Source of the DNA: Candidatus Aminicenantota bacterium
Lineage (GTDB): Bacteria; Acidobacteriota; Aminicenantia; Aminicenantales; UBA4085
Length of the DNA stretch: 64,000 nt
Assembly (NCBI GenBank): GCA_026393895.1
Contig: JAPKZG010000092.1
Coordinates: forward strand, 1-64,000
Reading direction: 5' to 3'
Part shown: piece after piece, positions 54,008 through 64,000 of the stretch
How the letters are laid out: every line of letters begins with the position of its first letter
Position numbering within the stretch: the stretch's first letter is position 1
The notes under the pieces: generated by a model
What the model was told of the DNA's origin: nothing
Database searches by the model: none
What the model saw: only the letters and a program-made list of their open reading frames with translations
Made by a program: the position numbers and the translations under genes

Positions 54008-56593
54008 TTATAAAGGGAATTGAGGCCCGAGCATTTTTTGAAAAGCGTCTTTGACCTGCTCCACGGCGATCCCCCGGATGCAGCGCGCCTCGGAAAACTG
54101 GCAATTGATCGGGCACGGGGCGCACCTCAGGCCCAACTGGACGACCGAGTGGGTTGGTCCCCAGGGTTTGAAACGGTTGTATTCTCCTGCCCCGAACAAG
54201 CCGACCACGGGGACGCCGACGGCGACGGCGACATGCATGGGGCCGGAGTCGATGCCGACAAAGTACCGGCAGGATTTAAGGACGGAGGCCATTTCCCGAA
54301 TCGTGGTTTGCCCGGCGAGATTTACGGTCCGGTCGGAAGGCAGCGCCCGTTCGATTTCCTCCGCCAGCGCCCTTTCGGCTTTCCCGGCCAGGATCAGGAT
54401 CTTAGCGTCATAAGTATCCTGGAGCCACCGGGCCAATTCAACGAAACGGTCCGCCGGCCACCGGCGGAATTCCCAACGCGCACCGGGGGCGAGGGCGATC
54501 AGAAGCTCCCCGGCCGCGATCCGGTGCTTGTCCAGAAGGTCCCGGGCCGTCCGATCGTCTTCGGCCGTCGTCCAGACCTCCAGGGACGTGTCTTCAGCCC
54601 GTCCTCCGAGAAAGCGGAGGAGATCCATTTGGTATTCGACCTCGTGCTTCACGGCGCCCCGCTCCAAGCCGTTGGTGATCAAGCGGTTCACGCCGTCCCG
54701 GCCGAGGGAACGATAAACGTTCGGGGAATTGATGTAAGCCACGCGCCGGGGGGCCCCGCTGGCGGCCATCAGGATGAGGGAAGCCGCTTGCGGGGCGTCA
54801 TCGTTCCAGCGGAGGGAAACGGCCAGGTCGAAACGGTGTTTCGAAAAAACCCGGACCGCCAGAGTGAGCCCTTTCAGCCACCAGCGGATGCTTCCGTAAA
54901 AGGCGTTTTCCCAGCCTGCGATGCTTCGATAATTAAAGGGAACGAATTCATCGACATAGGGACATTTTTCGATGACGTTCATCAGGCCGGGCTGGACGGC
55001 CAGGACGATTTTGGACCGGGGCATGAACATCCGCAAGTTCCGAAGGAACGGCCCGGATAAAACGACGTCGCCGAGGTCGGCCGGTTGGACGACCAGGATT
55101 TCCCGCGGTTGGGCCGATTGGGGAACGGATCGGTCGCGGCCGAGGACCTTGTGAATCGACTTCAGAACCGGCGGAAAGAATAAAAGCGACAGCCGGCAGG
55201 AGATGACCCTCATCCCCGATTTCAACTTGGCGAACAACGATTTCGGCTTGAACAGGTGCCGTATCCGGATGAGAAAACCGCTCCACCGGAGCCATCGATC
55301 CGCGTTAGGGAGAATCCGCGTCGGGCGGCCCAGCCCGTCCCTCCCCGGCGTGGCGGGAAGGTTCGCGAAAACCCGGGCGGTTTGATCGGCCGGGGCATGT
55401 CCGGCGATTTCCGTCAATACGTTTTCGATCGCGTCAACGCTTTGATCGAGCCGGAATCTCTCCATGATCGTGCGCCGGGCTCCGGCGCGGAGCATTTTCT
55501 CAAGTGCCGGATCATTCAAGAACCGACGGAGGTCTTGGGCGCAAAGTTCCGGATTTTCGGGGGGAATCACCAGGGCGTTGACTCCATCCTCGAGGACTTC
55601 GGCGTTCCCGCCGATCGCCGTGGAGATGACGCCCAGGCCGCAGGCCATGGCTTCGAGCAGGGACGGAGTCAGGGATTCCACGCGAGCGGCGGGATAAACG
55701 AAAACATCATGGGCGAGATAAAAATCCGGCGAGGACCGGTCCGGGGAATAATCCACGAACGAAACGTCCCGGAGGACGCCGGCGGAAGCGGCCCGGTTTT
55801 GATAAGAGGCGACGATCTCGGGCAAACCGGGAAAGGGCCCGGCGATCGTCAAGGTCGCGCCGCCGTAACGCGCGTCCTGTTTTAAAATTCCCAAGGCTTG
55901 AATCGCCGTTTCTATTCCGCCTTGCGGCCCGAACGGCCCGAGATAAAGCAGGCGGGCCGGCTCAAACCGGGCCTCTTTCTTGAAGGGGAAACGGCGGATG
56001 TCGACCCCCGGGAAGATGACGGCCGGCTGCGGCGAAGATTTGCTAGCTCGCCCGGTCGCCTCCCGGATGTAACGGCTGGTGAAGATCACCGGCAAGTCGT
56101 AGAGCGGCCGGGGAAAGGCCGCCAAGCCGAATCGGCGCCTCAAATAGCGAAGGGCCCGACGGCCTCTCGCGCCCCGGGGCTGTTCCCGGTACCAGCGGTC
56201 CATTTCCCAGGTGGCCAGCCAATCGCTCCCGACATGCAGGCAGGCGGGAATTCCCAGGTCCCCGGCCAGGAGCGGAAGCGAGGCCGAGACCCGTGACAAA
56301 TCGAAGAAGAGCGCGACCTCCGGCTGAAATTCCCGGGCTAAATCGTGGAGAGCGATTTGATTGACGACTTCTTTTCGGAAAACGTCCTGCCAGTTGGAGA
56401 TGTCGTACCGGTCGCGGATCAGCCGGCGATGGATCAGCCCGGTTTCCGGGGCTTTGCTTTGCCCCGATCCGCCGGTCAGAACCTGGACCCGGTGTCCCCG
56501 CTCGATCAGCCCTTCCACGATATCGCGGCAGCCGAGATCCGCGGCCGCCCGGTCCGCGGGAGGATAGCCGTCGGTCACGACGAGTATGCGCAT
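54008..56593 (-). CDS. Bifunctional GT4-GT9 glycosyltransferase fusion
   Basis: This 861-residue chain joins two GT-B enzymes. Residues 1-about 400 are GT4: MRILVVTDGYPPADRAA and EAMACGLGVISTAIGGNAEVL. Residues about 490-861 are GT9 (heptosyltransferase-like): REILVVQPADLGDVVLSGPFLRNL, FVGIDSGPMHVAVAVG, and a Cys-containing CAPCPINCQFSEARC tail. A basic hinge (about 440-490) links them. GT9 proteins add LPS-core heptose, which fits with RfaE2 nearby. It is probably an LPS core or O-chain builder. Confidence 0.88.
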   Translation of the reverse strand: MRILVVTDGYPPADRAAADLGCRDIVEGLIERGHRVQVLTGGSGQSKAPETGLIHRRLIRDRYDISNWQDVFRKEVVNQIALHDLAREFQPEVALFFDLSRVSASLPLLAGDLGIPACLHVGSDWLATWEMDRWYREQPRGARGRRALRYLRRRFGLAAFPRPLYDLPVIFTSRYIREATGRASKSSPQPAVIFPGVDIRRFPFKKEARFEPARLLYLGPFGPQGGIETAIQALGILKQDARYGGATLTIAGPFPGLPEIVASYQNRAASAGVLRDVSFVDYSPDRSSPDFYLAHDVFVYPAARVESLTPSLLEAMACGLGVISTAIGGNAEVLEDGVNALVIPPENPELCAQDLRRFLNDPALEKMLRAGARRTIMERFRLDQSVDAIENVLTEIAGHAPADQTARVFANLPATPGRDGLGRPTRILPNADRWLRWSGFLIRIRHLFKPKSLFAKLKSGMRVISCRLSLLFFPPVLKSIHKVLGRDRSVPQSAQPREILVVQPADLGDVVLSGPFLRNLRMFMPRSKIVLAVQPGLMNVIEKCPYVDEFVPFNYRSIAGWENAFYGSIRWWLKGLTLAVRVFSKHRFDLAVSLRWNDDAPQAASLILMAASGAPRRVAYINSPNVYRSLGRDGVNRLITNGLERGAVKHEVEYQMDLLRFLGGRAEDTSLEVWTTAEDDRTARDLLDKHRIAAGELLIALAPGARWEFRRWPADRFVELARWLQDTYDAKILILAGKAERALAEEIERALPSDRTVNLAGQTTIREMASVLKSCRYFVGIDSGPMHVAVAVGVPVVGLFGAGEYNRFKPWGPTHSVVQLGLRCAPCPINCQFSEARCIRGIAVEQVKDAFQKMLGPQFPL

Positions 56594-56631
56594 GAATGCC
56601 TGGCTTTATTCCGAAATATATACCATCATTA

Positions 56632-56716
56632 AATTAGGTGACACAATACCTATTACCTTATTTCCTGAAATATCAAGGTCCATCGAATTAGGGTAATAGG
56701 TATTGTGTCCCCTATT

Positions 56717-56717
<1 letters not shown>
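56632..56717. repeat. REP-like inverted repeat with GGGGACACAATACCTATTACC arms
   Basis: The left arm (56638-56657) and right arm (56691-56711) match at about 20 of 21 positions. The arms end TGTGTC/GACACA and flank a loop of about 30 bases. It fills the gap between the GT4-GT9 start and atpC, and the atpC stop overlaps its right edge. It may also serve as an atp operon terminator, but no T-run follows. Confidence 0.75.
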
Positions 56718-59302
<2,585 letters not shown>

Positions 59303-59303
<1 letters not shown>

Positions 59304-60820
59304 CAGACCGACTCCTCGCGGAAGCGCCGGCTGAATTCGGTCAGGGCCGCGGCGATCGCCTGGTCCAGGTTTTTATCGAGCGCTTTCTTTTCTGCGATCT
59401 CGAGAAAAATGTTGGGGTGTTCCCGCTCGATGAAGGCGTACATTTTCTTCTCGTAATCGCGGATTTTGGGGACGGGGATCTCGTCCAAGTAGCCGCGGTT
59501 TCCCGCATAGATGATCAAAACCTGCTTCTCGATCGGGAGGGGTTCGAACTGGTTTTGCTTGAGGATTTCGGTCAACCGGACGCCCCGGTCCAATTGGGCT
59601 TGGGAAATGCGATCGAGTTCCGTCCCGAACTGGGCGAATGTCAGAAGTTCGCGGTATTGTTGGAGGTCGCCGCGAAGTTTACCGGCAACCTGCTTCATGG
59701 CTTTGGTCTGGGCGTTGGCGCCGACGCGGGACACCGAAATGCCGACGTTGATCCCCGGCCGGATGCCGGAGTTGAACAGCTCCGATTCGAGGTAAATCTG
59801 GCCGTCGGTGATCGAGATCACGTTCGTCGGGATGTACCCGGACACGTCGCCCGCCTGGGTTTCGATGATCGGGAGGGCCGTCAACGATCCTTCGCCGAAC
59901 GCCTCGTTCATCTTGGCCGCCCGTTCGAGCAACCGGGAATGGAGATAAAACACATCCCCAGGATAGGCTTCGCGGCCCGGCGGGCGGCGGAGGAGGAGCG
60001 ATATTTCCCGGTAGGCCGCGGCGTGTTTGGAGAGGTCGTCGTAGATGCAGAGCGCGTGCCGGCCGTTGTCCCGGAACCACTCGCCGATGGCGCACCCGCT
60101 GTATGGGGCCAAATACTGAAGAGGCGACGGGTCGGAAGCCGAGGCCACGACGACCGCGGAATACGCCATCGCCCCGTAATCCTCGAGCGTTTTGACGAAA
60201 TGAGCGACGGTCGAATTCTTCTGGCCGATGGCGACGTAAATACAGATGACGCCGGTGTCTTTCTGGTTGATGATCGTATCGAGAACGATCGCGGATTTCC
60301 CGGTCTGCCGGTCGCCGATGATCAGCTCGCGTTGGCCTCGTCCGATCGGAATCATGGAGTCGATCGCCTTGATCCCGGTCTGGAGAGGTTCACGGACGGG
60401 AAGCCGGTCGACCACACCCGGCGCCATCCGTTCGACCGGAAGAAAAATATCGCTCTTAATCGGGCCTTTGCCGTCGAGCGGCCGGCCAAGAGGGTCGACG
60501 ACCCGGCCGACAAGGGAAGGACCACAAGGCACGGAAATGATTCGATGCGTTCGCTTGACGAGATCGCCTTCGACGATCATGTGGCTCTCGCTCAGGAGAA
60601 CCACGCCGACACTGTCTTCTTCGAGGTTCAAGGCGAGGCCCGAGACGTCGTGCGGAAATTCCAAAAGTTCGTTGGACATGACCCGGTCCAGGCCGTGAAC
60701 CCGGGCGATGCCGTCGCCAACGGTGATGACCGTCCCGACTTCGCGGATATCGACCGTTTCCTCGAATCCTTCGATCTGGCGCTGGATGATCTTGCTGATC
60801 TCGTCCGCTTTAATGGCCAT
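59303..60820 (-). CDS. atpA: ATP synthase alpha subunit
   Basis: This 505-residue subunit starts [11 protein letters not shown]; the upstream open frame is unrelated sequence that overlaps atpH. Walker A is [10 protein letters not shown] and the C-terminal EALFAQF-like region is [12 protein letters not shown]. It forms the non-catalytic F1 sites. It overlaps atpH by 11 bases. Confidence 0.96.
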
Positions 60821-61367
60821 GAGGCACCCTTTCGCCGATGATGTCTTTGAGCCGCTCGATCTCGCCCTTGAGCGACGCGTCGTAGACCCGATTTCCTTTT
60901 CGGATGAAAAGCCCGCCGACGAGAGCGGGATCCAGGCTGTAGGAGCAGGACACCGGCGCGTTTTCCAAGCGGGAAAGCTCCGCTTCAAGCCGGCCCTTCT
61001 GCGTTCCGGACATCGGGACGACCGACCGGACCTCGAACGTCCGGATTCCGTGCCGTTCCTTCCATCGCGCGGGAAGATCCCGGACCACATCCGGCAGAAT
61101 TTCCAGGCGCCGGTGCCGAACCAGAAGGAGGAGGAACCGTTTCGTTTTTTCCCGGTACGTCTCCCGATCCAGGATTTCGCCGATGATCGCCGCTTTTTTT
61201 GAGGAGGACACAAACGGACGGAGAAGGACGGCTTGAAGGCGGGAATGGTTTAGGAGCAAATCCGCAAACCCGGAAAGCTCCCGATAGACGGACTGGAATT
61301 CGCCTTCGTCCGGCAGGGCGCCGGCAAGGCCTTCGGTGTATCGTTTAGCGAGCAGCTGATTCTTCAT
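60810..61367 (-). CDS. atpH: ATP synthase delta subunit
   Basis: This 185-residue peripheral-stalk subunit has [16 protein letters not shown] at the N terminus and [18 protein letters not shown] and [20 protein letters not shown] near the C terminus, the OSCP/delta pattern. It links F1 to the b subunits. Its start overlaps the b'/b gene by 23 bases. Confidence 0.94.
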   Translation of the reverse strand: MKNQLLAKRYTEGLAGALPDEGEFQSVYRELSGFADLLLNHSRLQAVLLRPFVSSSKKAAIIGEILDRETYREKTKRFLLLLVRHRRLEILPDVVRDLPARWKERHGIRTFEVRSVVPMSGTQKGRLEAELSRLENAPVSCSYSLDPALVGGLFIRKGNRVYDASLKGEIERLKDIIGERVPHGH

Positions 61368-62241
61368 GGATCGACTTCATTCTTTCGATGGACCGATCGA
61401 TCAGTTCGACCTGATCGGCGCCGGTCAGACGGCTTTTCATCCGGGTCTCGGCGATATCGGCGGCCAGTTCCGCCGTATATTCCTTGAGCTCCCGGATCCC
61501 GGCTTGAAGCCGGACGGCCACTTCCTGGGCCGCCAGCGTCCGGATCCGTTCCGCTTCCTTCGCGGCCAGTTCCTTGATTTTTTCCGTTTCGGCAAGGCCG
61601 TCGGCGGCGGCCCGGGCTTTCAGACGGGCGGCTTCGTTCTCGAGCGCCGCGGCCTGTATCCGGGCCTCGGCCAGCTTGGCTTCCGCCGTCAGCCGCTCCC
61701 GGCGGGCAACGTCGAGAAGATCACGGATCATTTCCGTTTTTTTCGTCAACATCGCCGTGACGGGTTTCCGCAAAAAAAAGATCATCGCGCCGAATAAAAT
61801 GACGAAATTGATGACTTGCCAAATGAACCCGGACCCGCCGGATTCGCGAGATTCGGCGGTTTTCTCGTCGACGGATGCGAACACCAGGAAAGGAACAAGA
61901 AGAAGCACGGCGAGGGCTCGTTTCACGCTCATGACCGGCTCATCAGCTTTTCTTCGATTTTCCGTGATCATCCGGTTCTTTTCCTTGAGGGCCGCAAGCT
62001 CGATCCGGCCGCGGGTTTCCTCGGCTTCCAGGCGGGCCGCCTTGAGTCCGGCCTCGACGTCCCTCAACCGGCGGGCCGATTCGTCCAGGTTCGATTGGGC
62101 CGCGGTCATGTCGTCCTGCAGACGTTTTTCCCGCTCGTCCATCACCTTCCGGAGAGGCTTGAAAAAGACGCGGTTCAGGACAAAAACAAGGATCCAGACC
62201 AGGGCAAAAGTAACGATGACGGTCGCGTCGATTTCAAGCAT
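61345..62241 (-). CDS. ATP synthase b' and b subunits in one reading frame
   Basis: This 298-residue frame carries two b-type units. Residues 1-103 (MLEIDATVIVTFALVWILV...) have a TM helix and the start of a stalk helix. From M104 (MSVKRALAVLLLV) a second N-terminal hydrophobic stretch, a linker (VDEKTAESRESGGSG), the TM segment (FIWQVINFVILFGAMIFFL) and a long stalk follow. In the +1 frame a short stretch (RKIEEKLMSRS, stop) ends in TGA overlapping ATG 61932, so an ancestral ATGA-coupled gene pair may have been merged by an indel. A true fusion is also possible. Subunits a and c are not in the window. Confidence 0.85.
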   Translation of the reverse strand: MLEIDATVIVTFALVWILVFVLNRVFFKPLRKVMDEREKRLQDDMTAAQSNLDESARRLRDVEAGLKAARLEAEETRGRIELAALKEKNRMITENRRKADEPVMSVKRALAVLLLVPFLVFASVDEKTAESRESGGSGFIWQVINFVILFGAMIFFLRKPVTAMLTKKTEMIRDLLDVARRERLTAEAKLAEARIQAAALENEAARLKARAAADGLAETEKIKELAAKEAERIRTLAAQEVAVRLQAGIRELKEYTAELAADIAETRMKSRLTGADQVELIDRSIERMKSIHEESAAR

Positions 62242-62280
62242 GAGGCTTCAGTCCGGCTGTTTTTCTGAAACCAAGAGTTT

Positions 62281-62309
62281 ATCATACCGATTCGTCAAAA
62301 ACCAAACAA
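62281..62309 (-). promoter_or_regulatory. Possible promoter of the F1 ATP synthase cluster
   Basis: On the minus strand TTGTTT (62309-62304), a 17-base spacer and TATGAT (62286-62281) lie 40 bases before the b'/b ATG. The -35 is weak. Confidence 0.45.
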
Positions 62310-62327
62310 GAGAAGCCCCGGGCCGGT

Positions 62328-63659
62328 TCAGGCGGACGGCCGGATTTTCTTGACTTCGCCGACCAGGAAGAGGCTCCCGGTGACGACGACCGTTCCGGCC
62401 GGGCCGGCGATACGGCGGGCCAGGGAAAGAGCCCGCCGAAGGTCGGGTTCGAGGATGATTTTCGCGGCAAACTCCGGCGCTTTCGCCCGGATTTCAGCGG
62501 GCGCGGCCGCCCGCTTATAAGGGATCGTCGTCAGGATGATCTTGCGGACCCGGGGAAAGAGGATTCGGGCGACGCGGCCGACGGCTTTGTCCTTCATGAT
62601 CGCGAAAACGAGAACGGGCGGCCGGGGACACGTCTTTTCGATGAACGCGGCCACGGCCGCGGCCCCGGCTTCGTTATGGGCGCCGTCGAGATAAACGCGG
62701 GGCCGCCGCCCGATTCGCTCGAGCCGGCCTTCCCATCGCGTCGTTCGAATGCCGTCCTCGATCGCCTTGGCTCCCACCGGGCGCCAAGACCGGTCGAGAA
62801 CCCGCGCGGCCGCCGCGGCCACGGCCGCGTTCCGGCCCTGGTGCTCTCCCGGAAGACCGGGAGAAAGATGATAGACATCGTCTCCGGTCCGGTAATCGAA
62901 GGAAGGCCGTCGGCCTTGGCGTCGCGGTTCAAACGAAGCACCGCGGCCGAAAACTTCGATCAAGGGCGCTTTTTCCTCCCGCGCCCGGCGCCGGATCACG
63001 GCCAGAGCCGGGCCGCGGGAAACGCCGCAAACGACCGGAATTCCGGGTTTGATGATCCCGGCTTTCTCGAAAGCGATCTTCGCCAGGGAATTTCCCAGAT
63101 ATTCCATATGGTCTTTGGACACGGTCGTGATGACCGAAACAAGGGGAATCACCACATTGGTGGCGTCGAATCTTCCCCCCATTCCGACCTCGAGGACCGC
63201 GCAATCGACGTGTTTTTCGCAAAAATGGAGCATGGCCGCGGCGGTCAGGACTTCAAAAAAGGTCGGGGAGGCCTCGAGCGTTTTCGCGGTCCGGAGTTTC
63301 TCGATCTTCGATTTGAGCGTCCCGATATGACGGCGAAGGTCCCGTTCGGGGATCAACCGCCCGTCGACGCGGATCCGCTCTTCGAGGCGGACAAGGTGAG
63401 GCGACGTGTAAAGCCCGACCCGGAGGCCGGCCCGCGACAGAATCTCGGCCAGCATCGCGCAGACCGACCCCTTGCCGTTCGTCCCGGCGACATGAATCGT
63501 GGAAAAGGCCAAGTGCGGATCGCCCAGCGTATCAAGCAGGATCCGCATGTTGCCCAGACCGAGCTTGATGCCGAACCGTTGAAGATCGTGCAAATACGCG
63601 CGCCAGGCGGCGGAGGTCGGTATTCTCGCCTGCGGCGCGGCGTTCCGCGGCGTGTTCAC
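62328..63659 (-). CDS. folC: Folylpolyglutamate synthase/dihydrofolate synthase
   Basis: This 443-residue Mur-ligase-family enzyme has [18 protein letters not shown] (ATP loop), [51 protein letters not shown] and [11 protein letters not shown]. It adds glutamate tails to folates or makes dihydrofolate. Its ATG overlaps the accD stop by 4 bases, and this accD-folC pairing is common in bacteria. Confidence 0.96.
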   Translation of the reverse strand: MNTPRNAAPQARIPTSAAWRAYLHDLQRFGIKLGLGNMRILLDTLGDPHLAFSTIHVAGTNGKGSVCAMLAEILSRAGLRVGLYTSPHLVRLEERIRVDGRLIPERDLRRHIGTLKSKIEKLRTAKTLEASPTFFEVLTAAAMLHFCEKHVDCAVLEVGMGGRFDATNVVIPLVSVITTVSKDHMEYLGNSLAKIAFEKAGIIKPGIPVVCGVSRGPALAVIRRRAREEKAPLIEVFGRGASFEPRRQGRRPSFDYRTGDDVYHLSPGLPGEHQGRNAAVAAAAARVLDRSWRPVGAKAIEDGIRTTRWEGRLERIGRRPRVYLDGAHNEAGAAAVAAFIEKTCPRPPVLVFAIMKDKAVGRVARILFPRVRKIILTTIPYKRAAAPAEIRAKAPEFAAKIILEPDLRRALSLARRIAGPAGTVVVTGSLFLVGEVKKIRPSA

Positions 63660-64000
63660 GCGGATTTGTTCAGAAAGAGCCGGAGCGCGCGGACCAGATA
63701 CGGCCGGAGGTTTTTCCTCGGGACGACCTCGTCGATCATCCCATGGCTCAGGAGAAATTCGGACCGCTGGAACCCTTTCGGGAGCTTTTCCTTGATGGTC
63801 TGCTCGATCACCCGCGGGCCGGCGAAACCGATGAGGGCGTTCGGTTCGGCGATGTTCAAGTTGCCCAACATGGCAAAACTGGCGGTGACTCCGCCCGTGG
63901 TGGGATCGGCCAGGACGGAAAAGAACGGCAACCCGGCCTTTTCCAGCCGGCCCAGGGCGGCGCTCGTCTTGACCATCTGCATAAGACTGAGGGCGCCTTC
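63656..64000 (-). CDS. accD: Acetyl-CoA carboxylase carboxyltransferase subunit beta, C-terminal part (5' end outside window)
   Basis: The frame is open to the window edge and encodes [12 protein letters not shown], then [36 protein letters not shown] and [20 protein letters not shown], the hallmark C-terminal region of AccD, which pairs with AccA (19.97 kb). It is translationally coupled to folC. Confidence 0.96.
   Translation of the reverse strand, partial: EGALSLMQMVKTSAALGRLEKAGLPFFSVLADPTTGGVTASFAMLGNLNIAEPNALIGFAGPRVIEQTIKEKLPKGFQRSEFLLSHGMIDEVVPRKNLRPYLVRALRLFLNKSA

Noticed and set aside
60821-61213. N-terminal extension of atpA
   Set aside because: It overlaps atpH in another frame and lacks alpha-subunit sequence; ATG 60820 gives the normal start.

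Overview
The window reads as a chromosomal segment of a high-GC, diderm, heterotrophic bacterium. The best guess is a member of Candidatus Aminicenantes (Aminicenantota/OP8) or a related Acidobacteriota-like lineage. Support comes from a cluster of GWxTD-domain proteins next to a carboxypeptidase-regulatory-like TonB-dependent receptor, many secreted TPR and beta-barrel proteins, and a dense mostly co-directional gene arrangement. This taxonomy is inference; no rRNA gene is present.

Layout. 1-1.1 kb: two consecutive PstB-like phosphate ABC ATPases. 1.4-7.7 kb: a secreted thioredoxin-fold protein, a large kinase-like membrane protein and a polytopic membrane protein. 8.1-16.7 kb: secreted CarboxypepD_reg/TPR protein, two overlapping GWxTD genes, a large TonB-dependent receptor and a GWxTD lipoprotein. 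16.9-27.2 kb: housekeeping genes accA-hisS-aspS, a DUF2892 protein, a flavodoxin, rlmB and carAB. 27.3-36.8 kb: secreted DUF4412-like protein, beta-barrel proteins, a radical SAM/SPASM pair, a YbhN-like flippase-type membrane protein, an envC-like/S41/YibQ-like operon, and a spermidine synthase fused to two AdoMetDC-like domains. 37.1-43.0 kb: lipoprotein, two PpiC/SurA-type foldases and mfd.

43.2-47.1 kb is the most unusual part: a lower-GC island of four same-strand genes, each followed by an imperfect palindrome with integron attC architecture. A final GTTAGGC core lies just upstream of the first gene. No integrase is in the window, so it looks like a CALIN (cluster of attC sites lacking an integron-integrase). 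The cassette proteins include a PD-(D/E)xK nuclease-like protein, a HEPN-like protein (R-x4-H), a putative DUF6414-like protein and a small RipA-like membrane protein. This looks like a candidate pool of defence or stress functions.

47.5-56.6 kb: secreted class I amidotransferase-like hydrolase, then a surface-polysaccharide locus (HldE-C/RfaE2, Wzt-like ATPase with C-terminal carbohydrate domain, Wzm-like permease, TrmN6-like methylase, glycosyltransferases including a GT4-GT9 fusion, and a coiled-coil protein). 56.7-62.2 kb: F1 ATP synthase genes with a fused b'/b reading frame and a short epsilon; subunits a and c are not here. 62.3-64 kb: folC and the 3' part of accD.

Several loci show paired or serial loss of catalytic residues: the PstB pair, the EnvC-like and S41 proteins, and the tandem AdoMetDC-like domains. 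Three or four REP-like palindromes and one 60-bp dispersed repeat sit between genes.
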